Shown piece after piece: positions 35,043 to 43,455 of a stretch of 64,000 nucleotides of DNA (within the stretch, counting starts at the first letter, position 1; every line of letters starts with the position of its first letter). The notes under the pieces are model-generated. The model was not told the origin of the DNA and searched no databases. It saw nothing but the letters and a program-made list of their open reading frames with translations. The position numbers were made by a program, and so were the translations under genes. Origin of the DNA: BRHc4a sp049323755 (GTDB taxonomy: Bacteria > Bacillota > Desulfotomaculia > Desulfotomaculales > Desulfocucumaceae); NCBI GenBank assembly GCA_049323755.1, contig JBMOPE010000005.1, forward strand, positions 37,484 to 101,483. The letters are read 5' to 3'.

Positions 35043-35068
35043 TAAGAATTTCAGTATAAGGTGATATA

Positions 35069-35806
35069 ATGAGCCGTTTTTTTATTACCCCGGAACAGTT
35101 TGACAGCCATAAGCCCATAATTACCGGTCCTGATGTAAAACATATGACAAAGGTGCTTCGACTGAGAACCGGTGATGCCATTGATCTTCTTGATGGCACG
35201 GGCAGGGGGGCAAACGCTGTAATTGAACATATTGGGAAGGACGAGGTCCACTGTCAAAAGGTAGGCCCCTTTACCCCGGGCGGGGAGCCCCCTGTAGATG
35301 TTATTCTTGTTCAGGGGCTGGCCAAGGGCGACAAAATGGACCTGATAATACAAAAGAGCACCGAGCTGGGGGTTTCCGGAATAATACCCCTGATAAGCCA
35401 AAGGACAGTGGTTAGGGTGGAACAGGACAGGGTTTCCGGAAAGCACTCCAGGTGGCAGAGGGTTGCCATGGAGGCCGCCAAGCAGTGCCGCCGGGCCAGA
35501 ATACCTGTCGTGTACAGTCCCTGTAACCTTGGGGAGGTGCTAAAAAAAATACCCCCGGATGGCTTTTCCTTGCTTCCATGGGAAGGGGAGAGAATTGTCC
35601 CGCTAAAGAGGGCCTTGCCAGAGGACAGCCCCGGAAAGGTATACCTGTTTATAGGGCCTGAGGGGGGCTTTGAGGCCTCGGAGGTAGAAGAGGCGGCAAA
35701 CCACGGTGTCGTGTCTGTATCCCTGGGACCGAGAATATTGAGGACCGAGACGGCAGGTATGACCTGTCTTTCGATACTAATGCACAAATACGGCGATCTC
35801 GGCTAA
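35069..35806 (+). CDS. rsmE: 16S rRNA (uracil1498-N3)-methyltransferase
   Basis: 245 residues. N-terminal PUA-like domain (about 1-70), then the SPOUT knot domain: VQGLAKGDKMDLIIQKSTEL, YLFIGPEGGFEASEVEEA and the knot-closing LGPRILRTETAGM. Start ATG after AAGGTG. Its usual neighbours prmA and mtaB flank it. Confidence 0.95.
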   Translation: MSRFFITPEQFDSHKPIITGPDVKHMTKVLRLRTGDAIDLLDGTGRGANAVIEHIGKDEVHCQKVGPFTPGGEPPVDVILVQGLAKGDKMDLIIQKSTELGVSGIIPLISQRTVVRVEQDRVSGKHSRWQRVAMEAAKQCRRARIPVVYSPCNLGEVLKKIPPDGFSLLPWEGERIVPLKRALPEDSPGKVYLFIGPEGGFEASEVEEAANHGVVSVSLGPRILRTETAGMTCLSILMHKYGDLG

Positions 35807-35810
35807 TACG

Positions 35811-35937
35811 GGCTGTGATAAGCTTCGTCTATCTTTGTCAGCCCTGTCAGTCCGGATGCTCACATACGTTTATGTATGCTCCGCTCCGTCCTGCAGTGCT
35901 TTCGCGATATACTCGCTTCTGACAGCCCTACTGGGGT
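35811..35937. repeat. Family E tandem unit 1
   Basis: 127 bases, identical to 36038-36164. Contains a hairpin at 35844-35896 (CTG-CAG and CGGA paired with TCCG, CTG, CAG) topped by CATAC/GTATG. Runs into the assembly gap. Confidence 0.9.
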
Positions 35938-36037
35938 NNNNNNNNNNNNNNNNNNNNNNNNNNNNNNNNNNNNNNNNNNNNNNNNNNNNNNNNNNNNNNN
36001 NNNNNNNNNNNNNNNNNNNNNNNNNNNNNNNNNNNNN
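35938..36037. other. Assembly gap (100 N)
   Basis: Exactly 100 N between two identical repeat units, the usual placeholder for a gap of unknown size. The true copy number of the tandem repeat is therefore unknown. Confidence 0.99.
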
Positions 36038-36164
36038 GGCTGTGATAAGCTTCGTCTATCTTTGTCAGCCCTGTCAGTCCGGATGCTCACATACGTTTAT
36101 GTATGCTCCGCTCCGTCCTGCAGTGCTTTCGCGATATACTCGCTTCTGACAGCCCTACTGGGGT
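36038..36164. repeat. Family E tandem unit 2
   Basis: Identical 127-base copy of 35811-35937; hairpin at 36071-36123. Confidence 0.9.
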
Positions 36165-36275
36165 CGTGATAAACTTCGTACAGCTTTGTCAGCCTCGGCG
36201 GTACGGCGCTCACGTATGTTTATATACGCTCCGCGCCGCCCCGCCGTTGCTTTCGTGCTGTACTCGTTTCTAACT
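36165..36275. repeat. Family E tandem unit 3 (diverged)
   Basis: Same layout as units 1-2 but with changed helix sequences that keep pairing: CGTAT/ATACG replaces CATAC/GTATG, CGGCGC/GCGCCG replaces CGGA/TCCG, and CGGCGG/CCGCCG replaces CTG-CAG/CTG-CAG (36196-36246). This fits selection on an RNA or DNA hairpin. No gene is seen between rsmE and mtaB. Confidence 0.75.
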
Positions 36276-36325
36276 ATAATATTTTTGGGGAATATTATCA
36301 GTAATCATTAGAATCGGAGGCCGTC

Positions 36326-37669
36326 ATGAACACCAAAAAAGTTGCCATAACAACACTGGGCTGCAAGGTTAACCAGTATGAATCCTCTTCAATTGCCGAA
36401 ATGTTCAGGGCAAGGGGATATGATGTTGTGGACTTCGGTGACAGGGCCGATGTGTACGTAATTAATACATGCACAGTTACACACATGGGGGACCGTAAAT
36501 CCAGACAGCTTATACGGAGGGCGATTAAATCCAACCCTGATGGCACCGTGGTGGTTGCGGGCTGTTATTCCCAGGTTTCTCCGGGGGAAGTACTGGAAAT
36601 ACCAGGGGTGGACCTGGTAATGGGAACCGCTGAAAAGTCCCGGATAGTGGACAGGGTGGAGGAAATACAAAAAGGTCAGAAAGTCAACGCGGTTCTGGAT
36701 TCTGCGATGCTGACCGATTTTGAGGAACTTCCTTACCTGGCGGCCACCGAGAGGGTCAGGGCCTTCCTTAAAATTCAGGAGGGCTGTAACAATTACTGCT
36801 CCTATTGCATAGTGCCTTATGCCAGGGGGCCTCTGAGAAGCAGGGAGCCGTCCAGGATATTGGAGGAGGCTCTTAGGCTGGCAGACTCAGGCTACAGGGA
36901 AATTGTACTTTCCGGTATACACACCGGGGCTTATGGTAAGGATAAACCCGGAGGAATTGACCTGGCAGGGCTTTTGGACAGGCTTTCGGAAATAAGGGGG
37001 CTGGCCAGGATAAGGCTTAGCTCTGTGGAGCCCATGGATGTGACAGGCGATCTAATTTCAGTTCTGGCAAAGGGTTCGCCTTTCTGCCCACATCTTCACA
37101 TTCCTCTACAGAGCGGTGATGATGAAATACTTTCTGCAATGAAAAGGCATTACCGGTCTGATGATTTTAGACTGCTTGTGAATGAAATAAGGGAAAGAAT
37201 AAATGATGTATCTGTTACAACGGATGTGATTGCAGGCTTCCCCGGTGAAACTGAAGAAAATTTTTTAAATACCTATAAGCTGATAAAAGAACTAAAATTC
37301 TCGGGCATGCATATTTTTAAGTACTCACCCAGAAAGGGAACCAGAGCCGCTGAATACCCAAATCAGGTTCCGGCAGGGATTAAGGAAACACGGAGCAAAA
37401 AATTGATTGAACTGGGCTCCGAGCTTTCCGGGGAATTTGCTTCCCGGTATTTAGGGAAGAGTGTTGAGGTTTTGGTAGAGGAAAATGTTGAGGATAGGCC
37501 AGGAATGATGCAGGGACATACGGCTAATTACCTGAGTGTTGTTTTTCCGGGCAGAGGGGAGATGCGGGGAAATTTTGTGGAAGTCAGGGCTGAAGAATTA
37601 TCCGGTGCCACCCTTGAGGGCAGAATAATTAAAAATGTTGAAGGATTTATTAACGTTAATGTTGAATAG
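36326..37669 (+). CDS. mtaB: tRNA t6A37 methylthiotransferase
   Basis: 447 residues. N-terminal cluster domain (ITTLGCKVNQYES, VYVINTCTVTHMGDRKS, VVAGCYSQ), radical SAM centre CNNYCSYCIVPYARGPLRSR, and a C-terminal TRAM domain (about 380-440). The TLGCKVNQYES and HMGDRKSRQ forms mark the MtaB branch, which makes ms2t6A at position 37. CGGAGG upstream. Confidence 0.95.
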   Translation: MNTKKVAITTLGCKVNQYESSSIAEMFRARGYDVVDFGDRADVYVINTCTVTHMGDRKSRQLIRRAIKSNPDGTVVVAGCYSQVSPGEVLEIPGVDLVMGTAEKSRIVDRVEEIQKGQKVNAVLDSAMLTDFEELPYLAATERVRAFLKIQEGCNNYCSYCIVPYARGPLRSREPSRILEEALRLADSGYREIVLSGIHTGAYGKDKPGGIDLAGLLDRLSEIRGLARIRLSSVEPMDVTGDLISVLAKGSPFCPHLHIPLQSGDDEILSAMKRHYRSDDFRLLVNEIRERINDVSVTTDVIAGFPGETEENFLNTYKLIKELKFSGMHIFKYSPRKGTRAAEYPNQVPAGIKETRSKKLIELGSELSGEFASRYLGKSVEVLVEENVEDRPGMMQGHTANYLSVVFPGRGEMRGNFVEVRAEELSGATLEGRIIKNVEGFINVNVE

Positions 37670-37734
37670 ATTATCTCCTAAAGAAACACGGCTTAAAGTT
37701 TAACCGGACTTTTTATCGGGAGGAGGTGTCGTAT

Positions 37735-38076
37735 CTGCAGGATTGTATATTTTGCAAAATAATAAAAAAAGAAATTCCGGCCGAAATTGTATATGAGAGC
37801 GATACAGTTCTTGTATTCAAAGATATTAGACCGGCTGCTCCTGTTCACCTCCTGCTCATTCCCAAAAAACATATACCAACTTTTTTTGACCTGGAGGAAG
37901 AGGATTCAAGGCTGTTGGGGGACCTGCACCTGGCTGCCAAGGAAGTGGCCCATAAAATGGGCCTGGAAAAGGGCTTCCGGCTTATAAGCAACTGTAACGA
38001 AGATGCCGGTCAACTGGTTTTTCACATACACTATCATTTAATGGCCGGTAGAACGCTTCATTGGCCTCCGGGCTAG
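37735..38076 (+). CDS. HIT-family nucleotide-binding hydrolase (HinT-like)
   Basis: About 113 residues. The active-site triad is in HIHYHLMAG, and DCIFCKIIKKEIPAEIVYE is the zinc-binding start of this family. Start is uncertain: GTG 37726 overlaps the only good Shine-Dalgarno (AGGAGG 37721-37726), so CTG 37735, 8 bases after it and giving MQDCIFCKI, fits best although CTG starts are rare. Hydrolyses phosphoramidates such as aminoacyl-AMP. Between mtaB and rpsU as in relatives. Confidence 0.88.
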   Translation: MQDCIFCKIIKKEIPAEIVYESDTVLVFKDIRPAAPVHLLLIPKKHIPTFFDLEEEDSRLLGDLHLAAKEVAHKMGLEKGFRLISNCNEDAGQLVFHIHYHLMAGRTLHWPPG

Positions 38077-38105
38077 TTGACTACAGATTGCCGTGGATGT
38101 ATAAT
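38077..38105 (+). promoter_or_regulatory. Strong sigma-A promoter of rpsU
   Basis: TTGACT, 17-base spacer, TATAAT; five and six of six consensus bases. Confidence 0.85.
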
Positions 38106-38185
38106 AAAGTGGTGTTCGCAATTTTGCAACGGGGTGTTTTATTTGATGGTAAAGGTTTATGGTACGGCGGAGGGAGGGATGATAA

Positions 38186-38362
38186 GTGGCAGAAGTACGT
38201 GTCGGTAAGAATGAGACACTAGACAGCGCCCTCCGGCGTTTTAAACGCACCTGTCAAAAGGCGGGTGTACTGGCGGAGGCCAGGAAGCACGAACATTATG
38301 AAAAACCAAGCGTGAAACGCAAGAAGAAATCAGAAGCGGCAAGAAAACGCAAATTCCACTAA
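38186..38362 (+). CDS. rpsU: 30S ribosomal protein S21
   Basis: 58 residues from GTG 38186, with AGGGAGG 8 bases upstream. Begins VAEVRVGKNETLDSALRRFK (V read as M), then CQKAGVLAEARKHEHYEKP and a basic tail ending AARKRKFH. Textbook S21, which binds near the anti-Shine-Dalgarno end of 16S rRNA. Own strong promoter and terminator. Confidence 0.97.
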   Translation: MAEVRVGKNETLDSALRRFKRTCQKAGVLAEARKHEHYEKPSVKRKKKSEAARKRKFH

Positions 38363-38415
38363 ACCGCTTCGCGCCTGACAAAAGGCGATAAATCATCATC
38401 CGGTATCAAAAAAAT

Positions 38416-38440
38416 GCCCGGCGAATGCGCCGGGCTTTTT
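38416..38440 (+). terminator. Intrinsic terminator after rpsU
   Basis: GCCCGGC/GCCGGGC stem, six-base loop, TTTTT. Confidence 0.92.
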
Positions 38441-38478
38441 ATCAATTATGCCACTAAATAAATGTGGAGGTACTTGTT

Positions 38479-39000
38479 ATGGACCCTCAACTTTTAACCT
38501 GGGTTGTAGCTCTTTTATTTCTGTTGGGCATTATTGCCCTGGTGGTCGAAATGTTTATCCTGCCGGGGTTTGGTCTGGCAGGGGTTTTCGGGATTATTCT
38601 GATTGGCTGGGCTATATTCCTGATGGCCGTCGATGTGACACAGGCTACAATGGCGCTGGTATGGGCACTGGTGGCCACTGTCGTTTTTTTCTTTGTTAGC
38701 ATAAAAATATTTACTAAACTTAATTTATGGCAAAAGCTCACACTGACCACAAAGCAGAATAAAGGCGAAGGCTACGTGGCTCCCCGCCCCGACCTGAGCA
38801 TATATATAGGGAAAAAAGGTGTTTCGTTAACACCGCTCAGGCCTTCAGGAGCTGTTGAAATATCCGGCCAGAGGCTGGATGTGGTTACCGGGGGGGACTT
38901 TATTCCGGCAGGAAGGACAGTGGAGGTAGTCAGTGTGGAGGGCACCAGAGTCATTGTGCGGGCGGCAGATATAACAGATAAGATGGGAATTAGGAATTAG
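38479..39000 (+). CDS. NfeD-family membrane protein
   Basis: 173 residues from ATG 38479 (GGAGG 8 bases upstream). Three to four hydrophobic helices in the first about 85 residues (FLLGIIALVVEMFILPGFGL), then a C-terminal OB-fold (about 110-165; GKKGVSLTPLRPSGAVEI, VVSVEGTRVIVR). Short NfeD form that partners flotillin-like FloA in membrane microdomains. floA lies downstream but def intervenes. The last residues MGIRN and the stop come from a family B repeat. Confidence 0.88.
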   Translation: MDPQLLTWVVALLFLLGIIALVVEMFILPGFGLAGVFGIILIGWAIFLMAVDVTQATMALVWALVATVVFFFVSIKIFTKLNLWQKLTLTTKQNKGEGYVAPRPDLSIYIGKKGVSLTPLRPSGAVEISGQRLDVVTGGDFIPAGRTVEVVSVEGTRVIVRAADITDKMGIRN

Positions 39001-39085
39001 GAATTGGGAATTGGGGGTTATACAGGAAAATGCAGTAATTGAATTTTCACCAATTCCTGATTCCCATTTCCCAATTCTGGATCTG
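38987..39085. repeat. Family B repeat, copy 4
   Basis: GGAATTAGGAATTAGGAATTG at the end of nfeD and the inverted CACCAATTCCTGATTCCC/AATTCTGGATCTG before def; no terminator tail here. Confidence 0.75.
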
Positions 39086-39102
39086 TGAATGAGGTGATAT
39101 AA

Positions 39103-39624
39103 GTGGCGGAACGAATGCTGGTAAAGATAGGGGATCCGGTTTTACGGAAAACCTGTAAAACCGTACCTGAGATTACACCAAAAATTATTGAATTACTTGA
39201 CGATATGGCTGAGACACTTAAAACCGACCCCAACGGGGCAGCCATAGCGGCGCCCCAGGTGGGTATCGTCAGGAGGATAGTGGTTGTGAACACGGAAGAA
39301 GGCATTATTGATTTAATTAACCCTGAAATAATAGAAAAGTCAGGGGAGCAGTTTGGCGCGGAGGGCTGTTTGTCCCTGCCGGGTATTTGGGGAAGGGTTA
39401 TGAGGGCCGACTGTGTTAAGGTGAAGGCCCTGAACCGGGCAGGAGAAGAATTCATTATTGAAGGCAAAGGTTTCATGGCCCGGTGCCTTCAGCATGAAAT
39501 CGACCACCTGGATGGAGTTTTGTTTATAGACCATGTAGCTCCCGGCCAGCTTTTCCAGGAGCGCACCAACAGGCCGCTGGATGTATATGAGCTGATGAAG
39601 CTCTCCAGGCAAAACAGCTTTTAG
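39103..39624 (+). CDS. def: Peptide deformylase
   Basis: 173 residues from GTG 39103 (GAGGTG upstream). All three motifs are present: GAAIAAPQVG, EGCLSLPG with the metal cysteine, and QHEIDHLDG with the two metal histidines and catalytic glutamate. Removes the formyl group from new proteins. It splits the usual nfeD-floA pair and is bordered by a repeat, suggesting it is a secondary or relocated def. Whether another copy exists elsewhere is unknown. Confidence 0.94.
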   Translation: MAERMLVKIGDPVLRKTCKTVPEITPKIIELLDDMAETLKTDPNGAAIAAPQVGIVRRIVVVNTEEGIIDLINPEIIEKSGEQFGAEGCLSLPGIWGRVMRADCVKVKALNRAGEEFIIEGKGFMARCLQHEIDHLDGVLFIDHVAPGQLFQERTNRPLDVYELMKLSRQNSF

Positions 39625-39686
39625 TGTCTATGTTTTATGAATCCGGCATAAAATTAAAGCCAGCATGTTCTTCTGTAGACGAAAAT

Positions 39687-39725
39687 AAAAGCCCTCCTTT
39701 GTGGCATAGCACAAGGAGGGCTTTT
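39687..39725 (+). terminator. Intrinsic terminator after def
   Basis: Long stem AAAAGCCCTCCTTTGTG with CACAAGGAGGGCTTTT (one bulge), loop GCATAG. The remaining 39726-39953 is A+T-rich with a lone TATAAT at 39911 as a possible floA -10. Confidence 0.9.
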
Positions 39726-39953
39726 AATCATTATATATGGCATTAACATAGTCTATTTAATCTATTTGAGTTTTTCTATTTGAAAAGGTAGCAACGATAT
39801 AGACAGATGCATACCATAATTTTCACAATATAATTTTATATTTTGACTTTTGTTTTCTACATTATTTATAAAAAAATTTTCATTTCCTGCCCAACTCTTT
39901 ACATAGCGGGTATAATAAGTTAGATTAAAGCAATCAATACAGGAGGTGTACAA

Positions 39954-40958
39954 ATGACAGAATTTTTGGCCATGATAATTTTCGCAATGCTTATACTGGT
40001 GGGTGTGGCCGTGATTTTCAGCTTCATACCGGTGGGGCTGTGGATTTCTGCGCTGGCGGCGGGGGTGCGCATAGGTATTGTCACCCTTATCGGGATGAGG
40101 CTTCGGAGGGTGCCTCCGGCCCAGATAGTAAATCCCCTCATTAAGGCTGATAAGGCCGGGCTTGAAATAACGGTTAACCAACTTGAGGCCCACTATCTTG
40201 CCGGGGGTAATGTAGACCGGGTGGTGAACTCCCTGATAGCGGCTGAAAGGGCTAACATACCCCTTGCCTTTGAAAGGGCTGCGGCAATAGACCTGGCTGG
40301 CAGGGACGTTCTTGAGGCAGTCCAGATGAGCGTTAATCCAAAAGTCATACAGACCCCGCTTGTATCCGCGGTGGCTAAGGATGGCATAGAGGTTAAGGTG
40401 GTGGCCAGGGTTACGGTCAGGGCTAATATAGACCGACTGGTGGGAGGCGCCGGGACAGAGACTATTCTTGCAAGAGTTGGTGAGGGTGTTGTAACCACAG
40501 TGGGCAGCGCTGACGCCCACAAGTACGTTCTGGAGAACCCTGATTCCATTTCCCGAACGGTACTGGAAAAGGGGCTTGACGCCGGGACTGCCTTTGAGAT
40601 ACTTTCCATAGATATTGCCGATGTGGATGTGGGTAGAAACATAGGTGCCCAGCTACAGACCGACCAGGCCGAGGCTGATAAGCGCATAGCCCAGGCCAAG
40701 GCCGAGGAGAGAAGGGCAATGGCTGTGGCCAGGGAGCAGGAAATGACGGCCATGGTCGAGGAAATGAGGGCCAAGGTGGTTGAGGCCGAGGCCGAAGTGC
40801 CAAAGGCTCTTTCTGACGCGCTGAGGGATGGCAAGCTGGGGGTTATGGACTATTACAACATGCAAAATCTTCTGGCGGACACAAGGATGCGGGAGGGAAT
40901 TGCAAATGTCGGCGGCACCGAAGACCGCCCCGGAAAACAGGACGGAAAGCGACAGTAA
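39954..40958 (+). CDS. floA: Flotillin-like protein FloA
   Basis: 334 residues, the usual FloA length. N-terminal membrane hairpin (about 3-45), SPFH/band-7 domain (VAKDGIEVKVVARVTVRANI, IDIADVDVGRNIGAQLQTDQ), then a heptad coil rich in Ala/Glu (EADKRIAQAKAEERRAMAVA). Scaffolds membrane microdomains. AGGAGGTG precedes the ATG. Confidence 0.96.
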   Translation: MTEFLAMIIFAMLILVGVAVIFSFIPVGLWISALAAGVRIGIVTLIGMRLRRVPPAQIVNPLIKADKAGLEITVNQLEAHYLAGGNVDRVVNSLIAAERANIPLAFERAAAIDLAGRDVLEAVQMSVNPKVIQTPLVSAVAKDGIEVKVVARVTVRANIDRLVGGAGTETILARVGEGVVTTVGSADAHKYVLENPDSISRTVLEKGLDAGTAFEILSIDIADVDVGRNIGAQLQTDQAEADKRIAQAKAEERRAMAVAREQEMTAMVEEMRAKVVEAEAEVPKALSDALRDGKLGVMDYYNMQNLLADTRMREGIANVGGTEDRPGKQDGKRQ

Positions 40959-40993
40959 CTTGGAGTTGGAGCCTCGGTCAGGGACTGAATTCT

Positions 40994-41280
40994 GACTCCT
41001 ACCCTGAAAATACTGACTACCTTTTTTATAAACCACAGAGGCCACAGAGATCACAGAGAATTTGCTCTTAGGTATTACTAGCAGGTCTGAAACCGAAGTG
41101 GGTTTTAGGGAAGTGTACCCTTTTTATAAAAAAATCTTTTAATGCTTTCAGGCAGGGCTTAAAAACCTCTGTGTCCTCTGTGTTCTCTGTGGTTTTAAAA
41201 GGGCCTCAATTTTCATCCTTACTGGTGGCGTTTTTATACAGTCCGGTTGTTTGAATTCTGAATTCCGACAGTGGTTCTTA
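40994..41280 (+). repeat. Family A palindromic element, copy 3
   Basis: CCTGAAAATACTGACTACC, ACCACAGAGGCCACAGAG, internal TTTGCTCTTAGGTATTAC, then CCTCTGTGTCCTCTGTG, CTGTGGTTTTAAAAGG, TTTTCATCC and TGAATTCTGAATTCCGAC. Fills the gap after floA; no gene seen. Confidence 0.75.
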
Positions 41281-41311
41281 TCAGAATTAGCTTTTTTAAG
41301 GGGCTGTTATT

Positions 41312-41863
41312 ATGAAGCTAATATGGATTTTTTTTATTATCTATATTGTTGTAAGAGTTTTCGGTCTGGTAAATAAAGATAGGCAAAGGCTTCCCGGACC
41401 CCTGGGGGAAATTCCCCCAGGCGGTGCCGAAGAGGCTGCTGCAGGCCGTGATGACCCTGAGGACCTTCCGCTCAGCGGACCCTGGAACCGCCGCCCCATG
41501 CCATCTCCTGCCGGTGGTGACATGACATTAACCAAAGAAGAGAATGCTGATGATATGCCTTTACAGGGCCCGTGGAGACGCCGTGAGAAACCCGTTCCTG
41601 AGACTGTCCGGACTGATCCCGAAGAAGGGTTTGTCAGGCATGAAGAGGAAAAGGCTCCTGAAAGAATGGAAGGGGCCGGCAGGGCAACTGATCAGCGTAA
41701 AATCCATAGGGAAAGTGTGCCTGATATTCCCATAGCTAGCAGGGCCGGCCGATGCAGAAGAAAAGCATTTGTTCACGGCCTTCTCAGCCCCCAGGGATTA
41801 TATAACGGCATAATAATGTCGGAGGTTCTGGGGAACAGGGGAGGAAGATCAAGGAGGCGTTAG
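41312..41863 (+). CDS. Unrecognised single-pass membrane protein with repeated LxGPWxRR motif
   Basis: 183 residues. N-terminal transmembrane helix (about 3-20), then a charged, low-complexity cytoplasmic region. The motif DDPEDLPLSGPWNRR recurs as ENADDMPLQGPWRRR about 35 residues later. The C-terminus has a separate motif, VHGLLSPQGLYNGIIMSEVL followed by basic residues, which suggests a short docking segment. Ends one base before the hydrolase gene, so the two are co-expressed. Function unknown. Confidence 0.65.
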   Translation: MKLIWIFFIIYIVVRVFGLVNKDRQRLPGPLGEIPPGGAEEAAAGRDDPEDLPLSGPWNRRPMPSPAGGDMTLTKEENADDMPLQGPWRRREKPVPETVRTDPEEGFVRHEEEKAPERMEGAGRATDQRKIHRESVPDIPIASRAGRCRRKAFVHGLLSPQGLYNGIIMSEVLGNRGGRSRRR

Positions 41864-41864
41864 G

Positions 41865-42695
41865 GTGGAGGCTTTGTTTAAGGCTGCGATATGTCAGATG
41901 GCGGTTAGCCAGGACAAGAAAAATAATATAGATAAGGCCCGGAGTATGATTGCCCGGGCGGCGGCCGGGGGCGCTAAGCTGGCGGTTCTTCCCGAGATGT
42001 TTAACTGCCCCTATGTAGCCAGGGTTTTTCCGGAGTATGCCGAGGTTTATCCCGGGGGGGAGACTCTTAAAATGCTCTCGACTGCGGCCCGGGAGGAAAA
42101 CATATACCTGGTGGGAGGATCGATCCCGGAAAGGGATGGCGTTCACGTATATAACAGCAGTTTTGTTTTTGGTCCGGGCGGGGAATTGCTGGGGAGGCAC
42201 AGAAAGGTTCACCTTTTTGACGTGGACCTTCCCGGTGGTATCAGGGTAAAGGAATCCAGCACTCTTGGTGCCGGGTATGATATAACCGTAATAAAAGCAG
42301 GGATTTGTGATATAGGGGTGGCCATCTGCTACGATGTCAGGTTTCCTGAACTGGTCAGGCTTATGGCTTTGGCAGGAGCAAAGGTGATAGTTGTTCCTGC
42401 GGCCTTTAACATGACAACCGGTCCGGCTCACTGGGAAATGTTACACCGGTGCAGGGCAGTGGATAATCAGGTGTATGTAATTGCGGCCTCACCGGCCCGG
42501 GATACCGGCGCGCCCTATGTGGCCTACGGCCATTCGGTCATTGTTGACCCGTGGGGTGAAATAATATCTTCAGCCGGGGAAGGAGAAGATGTGATACTCG
42601 GGGATATAAGTCCGGAGAGATTAGCTAAGGTGAGGAGGGAGCTCCCTCTTCTGGAGCACAGGCGGACCGACCTGTACCGTATTGAAAAAACATAA
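41865..42695 (+). CDS. Carbon-nitrogen hydrolase (nitrilase superfamily, omega-amidase-like)
   Basis: 276 residues from GTG 41865 (AGGAGG 7 bases upstream). Catalytic Glu in VLPEMFNCPY, Lys in GRHRKVHLFD, Cys in GVAICYDVRFPEL, and the conserved WEMLHRCRAVDNQVYV. The sequence is closest in style to omega-amidase/NIT2 proteins, which hydrolyse 2-oxoglutaramate or 2-oxosuccinamate. Such repair would suit a genome with heavy glutamine flux, but the substrate is an inference. Confidence 0.88.
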   Translation: MEALFKAAICQMAVSQDKKNNIDKARSMIARAAAGGAKLAVLPEMFNCPYVARVFPEYAEVYPGGETLKMLSTAAREENIYLVGGSIPERDGVHVYNSSFVFGPGGELLGRHRKVHLFDVDLPGGIRVKESSTLGAGYDITVIKAGICDIGVAICYDVRFPELVRLMALAGAKVIVVPAAFNMTTGPAHWEMLHRCRAVDNQVYVIAASPARDTGAPYVAYGHSVIVDPWGEIISSAGEGEDVILGDISPERLAKVRRELPLLEHRRTDLYRIEKT

Positions 42696-42699
42696 TATT

Positions 42700-42736
42700 A
42701 GAACAGGGATTAGGGATTGGGGTTTGTGGGATTATA
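42700..42736. repeat. Family B fragment, copy 5
   Basis: CAGGGATTAGGGATTGGGG after the hydrolase stop; only the left half is present. Confidence 0.5.
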
Positions 42737-42769
42737 TAAATAAAGCTGGATTGAAAGGATGGATATTAA

Positions 42770-43411
42770 ATGGCAACAGTTCTTTTTGTTACTGCAAACC
42801 CTAAACCCCTGGACCAGTCTTTCAGCCTTTCCGCAGCCAGAGAGTTCCTCGAGGTTTACCGTAGGGAAAGCCCCGGCGACCAGATTATTGAAATTGATCT
42901 TTATAAAACGGATATACCGTATGTTGATTTGGATGTGCTAAACGGCTGGGGAAAGCTTCAGCAGGGAGCGGGGTTTGAGACGCTTACTTCAGAAGAGAAA
43001 TCAAAGATTGGCCGTATTAGCCAGATGACAGACCAGTTTGTGGCTGCGGACAAATATATTTTTGTGACACCTTTGTGGAATTTGAGCATTCCGCCTAAAA
43101 TGAAGGCCTATATCGATACAATAGTGGTTGCGGGGAAAACTTTCAATTACACCGAGCAGGGGCCGGTGGGGCTTTTGAAAAATAAAAGGGCGGTGCACAT
43201 ACAGGCCCGGGGAGGAGTTTACTCGGAGGGTCCGGCCAGGGAATTTGAATTCGGAGACCGTTATATAAGGGCCATTTTAACCTTCCTGGGCGTTGAGTCT
43301 GTTGAATCGCTTATAATTGAAGGCATGGCATATATGCCGGACAAAGCAGAGGAAATCAAGTCAAAGGCCATGGACCGGGCCCGTGAAATGGCCAGAGGGT
43401 TTACCGGGTAG
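42770..43411 (+). CDS. FMN-dependent NADH-azoreductase (flavodoxin-like fold)
   Basis: 213 residues. VLFVTANPKPLDQSFSLSAA is the FMN phosphate loop, FVTPLWNLSIPPKMKAYIDT and ARGGVYSEGP complete the flavin site, and the C-terminal helix matches the AzoR family. Cytosolic two-electron reductase of quinones and azo compounds, likely a redox-stress enzyme. Confidence 0.9.
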   Translation: MATVLFVTANPKPLDQSFSLSAAREFLEVYRRESPGDQIIEIDLYKTDIPYVDLDVLNGWGKLQQGAGFETLTSEEKSKIGRISQMTDQFVAADKYIFVTPLWNLSIPPKMKAYIDTIVVAGKTFNYTEQGPVGLLKNKRAVHIQARGGVYSEGPAREFEFGDRYIRAILTFLGVESVESLIIEGMAYMPDKAEEIKSKAMDRAREMARGFTG

Positions 43412-43455
43412 AGGCGATAAAGTACAACTATGACTGATTACAAATACCATAGCAG

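Noticed and set aside
34761..35045. Open frame across the family C array
   Set aside because: Its translation is arginine/glycine repeats produced by the array, overlaps prmA and has no ribosome site.
35835..36149. Open frames across the assembly gap
   Set aside because: They run through the 100 N and the tandem repeat, so they are not real genes.
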